Assembly (NCBI RefSeq): GCF_024166365.1
Contig: NC_064819.1
Coordinates: 3,236,501 to 3,300,500 of the forward strand
Direction: 5' to 3'
Length of the DNA: 64,000 nucleotides
DNA from: Elephas maximus indicus
Taxonomy: Eukaryota; Chordata; Mammalia; Proboscidea; Elephantidae
This document shows positions 38,001 through 52,656 of this stretch, piece by piece. The notes beneath the pieces are model-generated. The model made no database searches. It was not told the origin of the DNA and saw nothing but the letters and a program-made list of their open reading frames with translations. Within the stretch, counting starts at the first letter, position 1. Each line of letters begins with the position of its first letter. The translations under genes and the position numbers were made by a program.

Positions 38001-39418
38001 GAGTCAAGAAACTACATATCAAAATACAAAGCAGCAGTTCAAATTACAGCAGGGATGGGCGGGCCACTGAAAGCCCTTATCAACCCAGGCAATACTTAAA
38101 ATAATAGAAATTAAGAAAAATTAAAAAAAAATATGAAGAAAATATCCTTCCTCTCTTTCAAATATAACTTTAGTTGCCTTTTATTCTCTCTATCTGGAAG
38201 CAGTATTGCTAACCTTAACAGTCTTGACTTACCAAAAAATATATACGTGTGTGAAATAAAATAGAAGGGATTGGTGGCAGTGTATGCAAAACCAAAAAAA
38301 AAAAAAAAAAAGTTACTTTTAACAATCTCATTTTTTTGTTTTTTTTTTTTACACAAATACTGTTGTAAATATATTAAAAAAATCAGCATTCTATCTGGTA
38401 AACATCACTTTCGCCCCTCTATAAAATTTTGAATTAAAAAAGCCTCAAGAACTTTTTTTAATCCCCCCGCCCTCCATTTCTCTTTCTTTTTCTCTTCCAC
38501 AAGAATATATCCTGACACTTTTTTTTTTTTGCAAAGATTGTTGGAAATAATCCTTCTTTTGTACCTAGAAACGTAGGTGCAAACCTCTGATATCTTTGTT
38601 TTATCTGCATTCCTGCCTTTCATGAAAGTCCCTCTTGATTGTGCTGAGGCTGGGCCTCAGCGAAGACACTGAATAAATACGAGAGCCACTGTTGCTTGTT
38701 GCTTGTTCAAGTCTTCCTGGCTTCTGCTGAAGGGGCGGGGGATACTGAGGAGGCAGGCCCGGGCGTGGGCTCGAGCGGAATCTGGGAGGGAAGCCTGCCG
38801 TTTGCCTTTCCCACACCACCGCATCCACTGCCCCTTCCCACCACCCCCACAGCCCTTTCATGAAATCAGACAACGTGGTAGGTGGACAACAGCAGGGCCT
38901 TTCCCCTGGGTTTTCAACCAGAAGGGATATTCCACAGTTACCACTGGTTACTGTGAAGTCCAAGCGGCCAGAATTGTGAGAACATCCATGGAAACACTGC
39001 AAGCGGTGTACTTAGAGACAGTAGGCCTTTTAGATTTTGTTATAGATTTTTGTAGTGCTCTTCACAAGTGAAAAAAAAATTTTTTTTACTTTTTTTTTTT
39101 TTAAAGATTTTTTTTGTAAAGAAGGGTTGTATTTAGAGGCCAGTAGCTAGAGATCCAACCAGTGGACCTCCTGAAGCACTACCGGGCCTTAAGGCCACCA
39201 TCCGCAGGAGACTGGGAAAACGAACTGTTCCCCCTAGCCTCCGGAAATGTAATGTACCAGCAGGCAAAAAACAGTTCTTCATGTAGTACAAAATGAAACG
39301 AAACAAAAACAGAAAGTAAAAACAAAACCAAAACATTTCTTAAATTCTAGTGCCATAGCTTTTTTTGTTTGTTTCTTTTTGTTTTGTTTTGTTCATAAGA
39401 AAGAGAGAAAGATACTAC

Positions 39419-39973
<555 letters not shown>

Positions 39974-40168
39974 TCATGGGTCATCTTTGATTGGAAAGAT
40001 CCAATCGTTCCTAGCCTCTCATGTTCAGATCTTGCTTTAAAGTGATGCCAGGACAGTTTAGAGTTTTCCATTTTCTTATGCCAGAAAATAGCTCTCTTAG
40101 AAAGCTCCAAGGTATTCCCCAACTAAAAGTCTTCAAAGGCCATTCTGTGGAGAAAAGGGAGGGCTACT

Positions 40169-40353
40169 GTAAAAACAAACAAACAAACAAAAAAAACAAA
40201 CCCGTTGCTTTCGAGTCGATTCCGACTCATAGCAACCCTATAGGACAGAGTAGAACTGCCCCGTATGGTTTCCAAGGAGCACCTGGTGGATCTGAACTGC
40301 AGACCTTTTGGTTAGCAGCCATAGCACTTAACCACTACGCCACCAGGGTTTCT
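40169..40353 (-). mobile_element. AfroSINE with target duplication
   Basis: Canonical copy in reverse: GTCGATTCCGACTCATAGC through CTTTTGGTTAGCAGCCATAG to CCACCAGGGTTTC. AGGGCTACT is duplicated at 40160-40168 and 40354-40362. Confidence 0.95.
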
Positions 40354-41231
40354 AGGGCTACTATAGGGGAGTCATTTTCAATGTCATCATTAGGGGATTT
40401 AGCTATGTGTTTCACCTTAACATTATCAAACAAATATAAGAAATAAGAGAGGGGAAAGATCTTCGGGACAAGGGACTCTAGAATTTTTGGAAACTAAGGG
40501 CAGTGGTCATGAAGCTTGGCTCTTTGAAGACAGTCCCCACCTTCAGTATACTGTATAGGAATGTGCCCATGTCCTGATCATAGGTCTGGAAAATATGGCC
40601 AACACTGGAATAAGTCCTTCTGAAGAGCTATGCTTTCAATTTTAACTATTTTGAACAGAGATGTTCCTAAAATGTAACTTAACAAATAATTGCCTATTCC
40701 ATATTGGCTGCACTGAGCCGCAGACTGGACTTGTTAGGTGTGGGAGTTGAGTAGATGGTGGAAAACACAATGCTCTCAAAGTCAAATGGTCCTATTCAAA
40801 TCCTGGCACCACACACGGCATGCCACTCTGATGAATCACCACATGTCTCTGAGGTATACAGCCCTACTTACCTCACTGCGCAGGTGCTGACAGGAAACAC
40901 ACAGGAAATCACTCTGCAAACTACCAGGAGCGGTGTGGGCATGCTTGCAGGGTATTCTTATTACAAAGCTATTTGTCCTCACCTCCCAACCCTCCCAATT
41001 AAACAGTCCCATGTGCTTTTTGAACCCCTGGGTCGATTTTTAAAATAGTTTTTCTGTCTCTTTCTTTGCTCTTAGGATGATAGCAGAAGCCCTTCGTTCT
41101 CCTCAGTTTGCTTCTATAGTTTGCTGTCAGCTTAGAAACTAAGCAATCAAGCTTGTTAAAAATGGTAAAGTAATATAACTATTGGTCTCTACTCATCCAG
41201 AACTAAAGAGAAGCAGACACATAAGACTATA

Positions 41232-41448
41232 TGTGCAGCTCCTGTCTGGAGGGGAGATGTGAAGACTGAGGGGGACAGAAGCAGGCTGAATGGACACAGG
41301 GAATACAGGGTGGAGAGAAGGAGTGTGCTCTCTTATTAGGCGAAGAGCAACTAGGAGTACATAGCAAGGTGTATATAAGGTTTTGTATGAGAGACTGACT
41401 TGATGTGTAAACTTTCACTTAAAGCACAATAAAATTAAAAAAAAAATC
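41232..41448 (+). mobile_element. LINE 3' end (probable afrotherian L1)
   Basis: Ends GAGACTGACTTGATGTG, TAAACTTTCACTTAAAGC, then ACAATAAAATTA and an A-run. The same terminal sequence appears reversed at 61631-61723, so it is a dispersed family with its own poly(A) signal. The L1 assignment is from memory of afrotherian genomes. Confidence 0.6.
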
Positions 41449-41534
41449 GAGTTAACTTCTATTTAAAATATATGCCTGACTGTGTTTCCAATTTTTTTTC
41501 CATTATGAAACAGAAGAGGTTTAATGTGTTATGG

Positions 41535-41640
41535 TCATAGCAGCACCACCATGTACTGAGTGCCTCCCGTGTGCCAGACTCAGCGTAAAGTGATTTACAT
41601 TCCTGGTCTGTTTGACGAATCTTTATCTCATCCGAAAACT
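41535..41640 (-). repeat. MIR SINE fragment
   Basis: Reads TACTGAGTGCCTCCCGTGTGCCAGACTCAG, the reverse of the MIR 3' core. Confidence 0.65.
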
Positions 41641-42420
41641 TTTTCTTTGTGATTGCAAAAATAAAAGGATATCTTTTGAAGCCCACACCACAATCATAAT
41701 AACTGGCTGTTTCATGCAGGAATTACTCCACAAATTTCTGAATCAGCTTTATGGATCTTTAAACTTTTTTCTGTTAGTTGTTCATAAGTATTTGGACCTA
41801 GCGCTCTCTCCTCTCAGCTCTCCTCTGGTTTTCCTTCTCATCATTCTCACTTATGGGAAAGTATGGTCCAGAGGATCAAAGGGTAAGACAGAAAAATTTC
41901 CCTTTTAGACTAAATGGGAACAATTTCAGGAAACCTCACTGCTCACACTCCCAGTTTGCTGCAGACTTCAGTACAGTGTTGACAGGTAAACGTTTTGGAA
42001 ATGAGAGATTCCCTGAGAGTGCTGTGACAGTCCATGTATGTTACTGTCAGCTGTAAACATGCTTTGGACTCAGTTGGTCTTTGCCATGATCCTGCTTTCG
42101 GTACAGCTCATGAAGGCCGTGATGAGTTGGCCAACCACCTTTAAAACATGTCCACCTATCTATCACCTTTAACGGAAAGTGTGTCTTAAGTTCCAGATGG
42201 TATTTTGGCTACTAGGAAGTTGAAATTTTGACTGTGTTAAAATGTTCTTGCTGTTGGAAACTTTCATGTTTTTATAGTGTGTTTTCTCTCTAGGCCAGGT
42301 CATTGATGAAGGCTTTTTGCTTTCACACCCTTCTAATCTGACTATAAATTGATTACTCACAGTTGTCATCCTTTCCCTCAGTGGGATATATTTGTATGTG
42401 ATTTGTATGCATGTAGTATT

Positions 42421-42587
42421 GGAAACCCTGGTGGTGTAGTGGTTAAGTGCTACGGCTGCTAACTAAAGGGTCGGCAGTTCAAATCCACCAGGCGCTCCTT
42501 GAAAACTCTATGGGGCAGTTCTACTCTGTCCTAGAGGGTCGCCATGAGTCAGAATCAACTCGACGGCACGGGGTTTAGTTTTTGTTT
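42421..42587 (+). mobile_element. AfroSINE with target duplication
   Basis: Full canonical copy from GGAAACCCTGGTGGTGTAGT to CAACTCGACGGCACGGGG. TAGTATT flanks it at 42414-42420 and 42588-42594. Confidence 0.95.
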
Positions 42588-43344
42588 TAGTATTCGTTCT
42601 GCCATTAATTATCTGTGTGACCCTCTACTTTTTCAGTGTTTTCATCTCACTGGGTTTGTTCTCCCTCCCGTCAGTGAAGAGTTACATCACGGCCTCTGCC
42701 TGTGGCCACAAACCCTGAGGACTCTACTTCTGGCTCTATCAGCATGTAACCAGAGGGCAACTTGCTTAATCACTGGATCCATCAGCAGTCCCACATTTTA
42801 AATAGGACAAATTATCCTGTTCCCTTCCCTGCCACAGAAAAATGGTATGATAATTAATGAGGAGAAATGTTTGCAAAGCACTTGGGAGCTCCTTAAAGGA
42901 AGGTGCTCGCTATAATTACTAAGGTGCTGTGGTGGTGGATTGTAGGCATTTCAGGAAGTTGTCTGACGAAATGGGGTGTATTTTCAGATGAGTTGGTGTC
43001 TAGAAATTTTCTTGCTATATGCATAGCTTTGAAACAATCTCACTCAGCAGAAATGCTAATTCCCCCATGATTTCCCTGCATTTTACTTATAAAGATCCCC
43101 AAAGGCCTTTCAACGTTCTTCACGAGATGGTTGTGGCTCTCTAAATGGACAAAGGAAAAGAGAAGATGAGCAGCCACGGATGGCTTTCCGGGTCTGAGCC
43201 TATGACCAGGAAATGGCAAGTCTGATCCCTGTTATAAAGAGACACAAATTAAAAGCAGACTTTTGAATTGTAATATGTGGAGAAAAGATGAGACAAGACC
43301 CTTTACTTTAAAAAGATCCATTTGGGGGCTATACAGATGCGCGA

Positions 43345-43530
43345 GTCAGATAGGAGTTCCATTTCTTTGGCTGAGTGACTTAGGCAGCTTACTGAACCTC
43401 TTCAAGCCTTGGTTTCTTTATCTGTAACTTCAGAATAACACAGTAAGTATCCACCTCAGTAAGGTGTTTTGAAAATTAAAGAGATAAAGCGCTTAGCACA
43501 GTGCCCAGCAGAGTATATGCTCACTTTCAG
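43345..43530 (+). repeat. MIR SINE
   Basis: Contains CTGAGTGACTTAGGCAGC, CTTGGTTTCTTTATCTGTAA and GCGCTTAGCACAGTGCCCAG. Confidence 0.85.
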
Positions 43531-43582
43531 GAAAATTAAAAAGGGAACCGATGATAGGTGCACCTGAGAAATGACGTGAAGA

Positions 43583-43789
43583 AGAACCCTGGTGGCCCAG
43601 TGGTTAGGCGCTCGGCTGCTAACTGAAAGGTCGGTGGTCGGAAACCACCAGCCTCACTGTGGGAGTAAAGACCTGGCGATCTGTTTCCCCAATGATTACA
43701 GCCTAGGAAACTTTGTGGGACAGTTCTACTCCATCATATAGGGTTGCTATGAGTCAGAATCGACTTGACTGGCACACAGCAACAATAAT
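43583..43789 (+). mobile_element. AfroSINE, longer subtype
   Basis: Begins AAGAACCCTGGTGGCCCAGT and contains an extra internal segment around AAAGACCTGGCGATCTGTTT before the shared GGACAGTTCTACTC and TGAGTCAGAATCGACTTG tail. Confidence 0.92.
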
Positions 43790-45924
43790 GGCAAGGCGTG
43801 GTATCATGAATAAAACGTCATCAAATACCACGGGCAATTTCCTAGCAAGCAGCCACTGAGCATCAGAGGCAGAGAAAGCAAAAAGCGAATGAGGAGGGGA
43901 GGCAGTGAAGGAGGAAGCAGGCTCCCACACAATTCCAAGGGTGGTGGTGGTGAACATATATACTTCTCTCCATTGCTGGATGCCTACTCTCTAAAGAACC
44001 ACTTTCCAACTCCTTCTCCTGGACCCGCGACTAACGCCCTGCCGTGATTGACAAGTGGAAAAAAAAGGAAAGACGAGGAAAGACACTGCTTAGATTAGGA
44101 GGTACAGAGGGCCCTGCCCTGAGTTCACGAAGTTCAAGCAAAGGCGATCTGGATGGACTGAGATTCCCAATTCTGAACGGGTACCTCTGTACTGGGGGCT
44201 CAGCAAGAACCCATTTATTCTTCCTATTCTTTCTCATTCTCACCCGGCTCTCCTGGGCTGCAGGAAGTTCAGTGAATGTTGTTTTGGGAATGCTTTTCAG
44301 AAGCCCTTTTTCCTGTCTCACTGCCTCCCCATTATCAGCTCTAGCACATACCCTCCCCTTTGGAAAACTTTGAGGGGTACAGTAAGGGGTCAGAAAACCA
44401 AGCCAGGTGCTTGGCGGGACAGCAGGCAAGCAAGGAAGGAAGAGGAGAGCATGAATAGGGAAAGGTGACCGCTGGCAGGAAGAGCAGAAGGGTTTCTTGA
44501 AAGTGTGGGTCCTCTGAATGGGGAAAATCAAGACTGAAACAGAAACTGTGAAAACTTTAGTATCAGCAACGGAAGTGTATGCAGATGGAGTAAGATGAAG
44601 CTCTATGAGTTTGCTGTCCACCCAGAGAAGTCTGGAAAAAAGGGGGCCCATACATGAGATACAGATGGTGTAATCACCTGACAACCCTTCTTCCCAGCTC
44701 CTGGAAGCTATCATGGTGCCAGCCTGGCTAGGAGGGGTTGCCTATGGGGGACACGCTGCATTCACAAAACGTCTGTGGCTTCAGTGACAACTAAAATATT
44801 TTGATGTTAAACAGAATTTTGAAGATCTTAGGGCACTTCATCCACATTACCTGACTTTTGTTACAACTTTATGAGTGGGACAGATATTAATATCCCCAGA
44901 AGTTATCTCATTCAACAAACATTTGTTAGAGGCAGATACATATGCTAACCTGTATTCATCTATAGATTTTAAAGCAAGAAGTCCTAAATGAGTCTTAAAA
45001 AAATGCTGCAGCTTGATAGAGTTGTCAGATAAAGTATAGGACACCCCGTTGAATTTGAATTTCATATAAAACAATGAATATTTTTGTAGTATATTTATGC
45101 CCCAAATATTGCATGGGACACATACTATAATTGTGTATACGGAATTCAAATTTAACTGGGCATCCTGTATTTTGTTTGCTATATCTGTCGACCCTACAAC
45201 TAGAGACAAATGCCATCCTGGTCATTTTTCATATTTTTATGTGTGCTGTTTTGTTACACAGAGCACGGTTAGCACAAATAGAACGTGGTATTTAAAACGT
45301 AACGTATTTATATTCTTGGAGAAAGTCCTTAATGTAAAAATAGGTAAATATGTATTTTTGTACTATTCCCGTGGGGTTAGATCATAAAATCAATAAACAA
45401 CTCCATGGAAATAAACCCCTCATCCTTTTGGAAGTGATCAGACATCATCAGGGAAGGATTTGGTTCATTAATGCATCAGGTATTTAGCAAGCGTCTATTA
45501 TGTGCAAGGTATTATGCTGGGTGCATTGAAGTATAAGGTATCTACATATACATGTGTGTAAGTGTGTGTGTGTAACTGCTTCTGGTCTCACAGAGTTTAC
45601 ATCCTAGCGGGCAACCATATAATGATAATACAAGTTAGTGCTGCTATGTGCCATGAGATGTATGTTTACCGTGGTACCTGTGCAGGTTGAAAGACTTGGC
45701 TTACCTCTCGTACATGAGAGATTTGCTTCCATATATAATTTATACACTATCAAATCAAGCTGTTATCTGTAACTCTGACTTATTGGTTCCAAACACATAG
45801 ACTCTTGTTAATGGAATTTTACAGAACAAGGTTATATAACAAAAGAAACCTGATGCCCAGGTCCTCCGAACCGCCCCTCTAGGGGAGTGATTAGCTCTTT
45901 AGCGTGTGCATCAGAATCACCTGC

Positions 45925-46087
45925 CAAAAACCACTCAGTGCTGTCGAGTCGATTCCGACTCATAGCAACCCTGTAGGACAGAGTAGAACTGCCCCATAGA
46001 GTTTCCAAGGAGCACCTGGTGGATTTGAACTGCCAGCCCTTTGGTTAGCAGCCGTAGCACTTAACTACTACGCCACCAGGGTTTCCA
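45925..46087 (-). mobile_element. AfroSINE with 10-base target duplication
   Basis: Canonical reversed copy. AATCACCTGC is repeated exactly at 45915-45924 and 46088-46097, inside a MER5-like host. Confidence 0.95.
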
Positions 46088-46168
46088 AATCACCTGCTAC
46101 AGCCCCAGAGTCTGATTCGGGTGCTCTCAGGTGGGGCCCATTAATTTCCATGCTGCTGGTATGGGGAC

Positions 46169-46335
46169 GCTGGTGGTAGAGTGGTTAAGTGCAATAGCTG
46201 CCAACCAAGAGGTTGGCAGTTTGAATCCCCAGGCACATCTTGGAAACTCTATGGGGTAGTTCTACTCTGTCCCATGGGATCACTATGAGTCAGAATTAAC
46301 TTGAGGGCAGTAGATTTTTTTTTGTTTGTTTGTTT
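46169..46335 (+). mobile_element. AfroSINE with 12-base target duplication
   Basis: Tail ends in a GTTTGTTTGTTT run. TGGTATGGGGAC occurs at 46157-46168 and 46336-46347. The extreme 5' head is hard to separate from the target duplication. Confidence 0.9.
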
Positions 46336-48519
46336 TGGTATGGGGACCACATTGATTGCTATACTCCTCAGCATCAGGCTTGGGTTTTGATTTGGTATGG
46401 GGACCACATCGATCGTTATGAGTCGGTTTACTCCAGGGTTATCTCTGAATTTTCTTTATGGCTTGCCTTCCAGATCCTCTTTGACTCCAAGGTTTAATCT
46501 TCTTACATCCTCCATATTTCCTTTCCATTCCTAGTCCTTTCTTTTCATTCTTGTTTTTTCTCTTGTGGAGGAGCCCTGCTTTGTGGCATGACAGGATGGT
46601 TTCTGTGATCTTTGCTTTTTCTCTAATTCTCTTGCTTTCAAACATGTCCTAAGAGTTAAGGACTCTGCTATGCTTCTGGCAAGTTGTGAGGTCTCATTTA
46701 AAAAAACAATTTTTTTTTTCCTAAGAAATTGGAAAGCACCTTGTTTGGAAACAGGCCCTGGGTTACTTCTATGTGCTCAGGTGGTCTTCCTTCTGAAGAT
46801 CTGGACCAATTATTCTTAAACTTTGTTAATTATGGATGCTTTCAGCTGCACGAGAGTCTCAACAGCCAGATAGATGGTCCTTCCAAATGGCCACTGGCAA
46901 ATGATTACGGGGTGCGTGAAGAGTGTTGCTTCTTTTAAACGAGGTGCTTGAGTGGCGAATGCACATGGCTAATTGTTCTCAAATGTGGCCATATTATACA
47001 CACCAATACACAGTTTACTGAGGACCGTCATAGTTTCCTAGAGATGTGAAGACCACACTAGGAGCACAACTCAAATTTATAAAATGACTTTACTTTTAGT
47101 TTTTGCATTTATGATGTCTAAATGGGCAAACATTGCTGGTTTTAACCAGGGGCAAATCTAGTCAATTTGGGTTTACCTCAGAATCTTGCACTGGAGAAAT
47201 GTATTTGTGGATGGAAAAGACAACTTTTGATAGTACACTGAAAATTTCATGTGGTAAGTTTAGAGGCTTATTTCAATATGTAATCTAATGGAGTGTGTGA
47301 CTTTGATATCCTGTGTCATGAAGTGATGTACAGAAGGGGAGAGTCAGATATGTTTATTAATCCAAGACCAGCCATGCAAACTTTGGCTAAGAAGACAAGT
47401 GATTGTTCTACAAATGGTCTATTTTCCCCTCTAATCCTTAATTTGATTGTAAGACAACTATTCAGACGATCACAGGACATAATATATGTGACAGCACTCT
47501 GTAAACCATGAATTGCTACATAAATAAAAAATATTACCATTTGATTAAAGCACGTAATAACCGTAATACCCATACCACACGGAAAATTTTCCTTGACTAA
47601 GCTTAAGTTGTTAATGTATATGTTTACCCCCAATAAACACAGCAATTCACTACTACCTGGTTTTCTTTCTAAATTCAGTAGTGAATCACTATGTTCATTT
47701 GGAGGCGTGAAAATTATCATCTTTAAGACCCACTGATTCCCATGAAGACACAAATATTGACTGACATAATGTTTCAACTTAAGTAGAACTGCAAAGAAGG
47801 CCATGTTCTTCTTAAGTCATGCTCCATTTCGGTTGTTCACTTCCACGCTGGGTAGCTTGTCTATTCTTCTTCCCATCTATTCCCCAATTTAAACTTATCT
47901 GATTTATGTCTTACCCCTCAGATTCCTGACCTGAGACACAAGGTTGCTTTGAGAAACTGATTTGTTTTCTCAGGCAACTTAATTGTCATTTAACAGGGAT
48001 ATTCTGGGATCAGTGGTTTACTAGAAGAGGGACACTCATGATAGAAACTCCAAATATTGTAAGCATCACTGGGGGCAGGTATTTTTAGGAACAAGAGAAT
48101 CTGCGTGGGATCAAGTCACACAGGTGGTCATCGATGCGGAAAACATCTGTGGCGTTCCCACTCTCTATGCCTGTCCTGTCTGTATGGAGCCAGGAAAGAG
48201 CATTGGGTGGGAGGGAGGAGATCTTGGCTCCAGAACCACAGAGTCAGGGAATGGGACACCATCTCGCCCAACAACCCACCTGCTGAATGACTCCCCCCCG
48301 TAACACCCCTACCAAATGTTCACGCAGTCTCTCCTTGAACACTTCCAATTACAGAGGACTCACTCCCTTTGGAGGCAGTCTATCCCATCTGAGAGCAGCT
48401 CTGACTGCTGACAAACTTTTTCTTGTATTGAATTGAAAAAACCTCCTTACAGATTCCAATCACTGTTCCAGTTCTACCTTTTGGAGTCAGAATAAGCTTC
48501 ATGTCTCTTCCTCCCAACC

Positions 48520-48800
48520 ATCTTAATAATAATAATAACTACCATTCACAGAGTATTTATTATGTGACAGGAACTATTCTAAGTTAGAAGTTCACGTATA
48601 AATTCACGTAACCCTTGAATCAACACCAAAAGGAATGTGTATCACTATTATCCCTACATTATAGACAAGTAAACTCAAGTGTAGGAGGGTTAAGTAATTG
48701 TCCCAAGATGACAAATTCGGTTATGGCTAAGGCTGAATTCACACCCAGTCAGTCTGACACCAGAGCTCAAGCTCTTACGCACTACATTATGCTGCTTTGA
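48520..48800 (-). repeat. MIR SINE, reversed, nearly full length
   Basis: Reads ACAGAGTATTTATTATGTGACAGGAACT, CATTATAGACAAGTAAACTC and AGAGCTCAAGCTCTTACGCA, the reverse of MIR. Confidence 0.8.
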
Positions 48801-49405
48801 TACTCGAAACCTTGACAATGACTTATATGATATACCGAGTCCTCTCTTCTGCAAGCTGAACACCTCTAGGACCTTCAGTCATGGTTTTGTATCCCTTCCC
48901 CACCCTCATCATTGTTCCTCTGAATGTATCCCAGTCAGTCTATAGTCCTGTTCTAAGGTAGCTTCTAGATGTGGAAAAGACGATAATCAATAGAGAAGAG
49001 AGTGAGCCTATCACCCCTCCTCATTTCAGGGACCACGAATGCAGCTCAAGTTTGCACCCGCCTTTCTGTGGCCTCTTCGTGCCAATGGCTCAGAGAGAAC
49101 TTGCTACAGACTAAGTCTCTCATTCCTGCTCTGCCTGGGCACCTTGGATCCGTAAAACTAAGGTGACTGGAATATGTGACTTCCAAAGACTTTTCCAGTT
49201 CTAAGTACCTAGAATCAAAGAATGTTTTACAGACTCCCATGCCTAGAAGGGACATGTATCTGTAAGTTCTTTATCAGGCTTTCTTCCCAAATGGCCCTTC
49301 TCCATCCAGGTTTCTGTGGTTTTGTCTCTGGGTGGTAGGGTGCTTTGTTTCTGAGACGGGGGCACAGTTGGGGCTCTAGAAGATGCTTGTGGCAGAGTCT
49401 CCTTA

Positions 49406-51289
<1,884 letters not shown>

Positions 51290-51335
51290 CTAGTGAAACC
51301 ACACCTTGACTTCTGCCCAATTCTGGCCTCAATGC

Positions 51336-51490
51336 GGAAACCCTGGTGGGGTAGTGGATAATGCTAGGGTTGCTAACCAAAGGTCAGCAGTTCAAATCCA
51401 TCAGGCACTCCTTGGAAACTGTGGGGCAGTTCTACTCTGTCCTACAGGGTTGCTATGAGTCGGAATCCACTCCACGGCAATGGGTTTTGG
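51336..51490 (+). mobile_element. AfroSINE just upstream of the ZBTB20 main coding exon
   Basis: Canonical copy. GGCCTCAATGC is duplicated at 51325-51335 and 51491-51501. It lies about 220 bases from the splice acceptor, antisense to ZBTB20. Confidence 0.95.
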
Positions 51491-51739
51491 GGCCTCAATG
51501 CAACAGCCATGTCTGGGTACTAAATCCATCTTAATCTTACCCTAGAGTTTCAGTCAGGGTGGTCAGTTAAAGTAAAGGGTCCTAATAGCCAGATGGCTCT
51601 TCCTACAACTTCGGCAAAGAAGAACTGACAGGCAAGTGGAAGACTTATTCTCATGGAACGCTCTACCTGTAAAAATGGCGAGGCGGGGCCATCTGCCTTC
51701 CTCTAAATTCTCAAAGGGGAAGGAGAATCAAGATCAACG

Positions 51740-52656
51740 GCCCAAGGCTGATCCCTATGAGGCAGAGGTCAGACACACTTCCCCTCTCTAACCTTTATAC
51801 CAATTCTGACACCAGCTGTCCCTCCCACGGCATTCTCTACCTCTCTGCTGGGTTCAATAATTCATTGCAATGGCCACACAGAACTCACAGACCATAGCCA
51901 CAGTTATGGGGTTTATTACGGAAGTAACAGGTTACAATTCCAGATCAGGAATGACTCAGGATACAGTTCTTTGGTCAGGACAGCTTCTCGGCCATGCCCA
52001 CAGACCAGCCTCTTCCTGGCCCTCAGCCCCTCAGGCCTCTCAGGCCTCTTGGGTTGGCCCTGGCTTTGCCCCGCTTGGGCAAGTGTTACAAAGCTCTTTA
52101 GTTCCACCCCAGGGGCACCCCACTCCACCAGTTAGCCTCGGCCTAAAGGTGCTCAGCGCTCTCCCTCCATGGGTCGGCAAGCCTACTATAACTGCCTTGC
52201 TCTGTGGGCTGGGAAGCCTACTGGGCTGTCTTGTGTAGGTCTCCTGGTTTTGCTGCTGTCGTTTCTCTGCAGCTGCTTTTCACCATCTTGCGCTGTCTCC
52301 AGTGTTACAGCTCTCTCTCTCTGCGTTCTGGGCCTAGGAGCTCCTGGTAGAGACCCCGGGGTCCAAAGGATGCACTTCACTCCCATCTCTTTTTCGCAGT
52401 GGTAGTGAGACCCCGGTCCCCCTCTGGGATGGCTCATTTTAAGCCCAACACGATGGCAAAACTGACCGATCCACTTGTTAGGGTTCCATACACCTTATTT
52501 GCATAGACCCACCCCCACAAGGGTGCCACACACCTTATTTGCATTATTAGCAAGCTGTTCAATACCCTTGATGGGCCACAACCACCTCATTTGCATAGTC
52601 CCACCCAGTCATTTGGTAGCTGTTACAAGACCACAGCGAGAAAGGCATCCATCACA
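51740..52656 (-). mobile_element. ERVL-class LTR with adjoining tRNA-Leu primer-binding site and leader
   Basis: On the - strand the LTR runs from about 52656 (TGTGATGGATG) to 51817 (..GGGACA). A poly(A) signal lies in ACTTCCGTAATAAACCCC near 51915. Two bases after the LTR end comes TGGTGTCAGAATTGG (51814-51800), whose first 11 bases complement the 3' end of tRNA-Leu, the primer of ERV-L elements. About 60-80 bases of leader follow before homology is lost. No gag, pol or env is recognisable. Three perfect ATTTGCAT octamers lie in the upstream half. Confidence 0.8.
52497..52596. promoter_or_regulatory. Three octamer (ATTTGCAT) motifs in an ERVL LTR
   Basis: Perfect octamers at 52497-52504, 52537-52544 and 52589-52596, each in a similar context (ACC plus TTATTTGCAT or TCATTTGCAT). 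POU-family factors bind this motif. Activity is not shown by sequence. Confidence 0.6.

Larger units (their letters stand above)
14845..39418 (-). other. ZBTB20: ZBTB20 3' UTR, about 24.6 kb
   Basis: The region follows the ZBTB20 stop codon on the - strand without a recognisable gene and ends at a canonical poly(A) signal at 14862-14867. It includes the mir-568 hairpin. In human, as I recall, mir-568 lies about 2 kb from the ZBTB20 3' end inside a 3' UTR above 20 kb, which agrees with the spacing here. It is AT-rich and contains only one obvious lineage-specific transposon (an AfroSINE near 30.05-30.24 kb), unlike the introns on the other side of the stop, which are full of them. It also holds a CTG/CAG run, two dinucleotide repeats (CA/TG) and many homopolymer runs. 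Open frames inside it, up to about 133 codons, look incidental. Proximal poly(A) sites may exist, and I did not resolve them. Confidence 0.8.
45885..46368 (+). mobile_element. MER5-like hAT element split by two AfroSINEs
   Basis: Removing the two SINEs leaves a MER5A-like sequence in order: TGTGCATCAGAATCACCTG, CCCCAGAGTCTGATTCGGG, GGTGGGGCCCATTAATTT, CATGCTGCTGGT and GGGGACCACATTGA. The duplicated target sites of the SINEs lie inside this sequence, so both inserted after it. Confidence 0.75.

Noticed and set aside
38601-39071. Overlapping open frames of 133 and 122 codons on opposite strands just after the ZBTB20 stop
   Set aside because: They lie in the 3' UTR, in locally GC-rich DNA where stops are rarer, and show no domain.
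44031-44714. 227-codon frame on the - strand in the ZBTB20 intron
   Set aside because: No start context, domain or splice sites of note, and composition typical of chance. Possibly worth a protein search, but not supported here.
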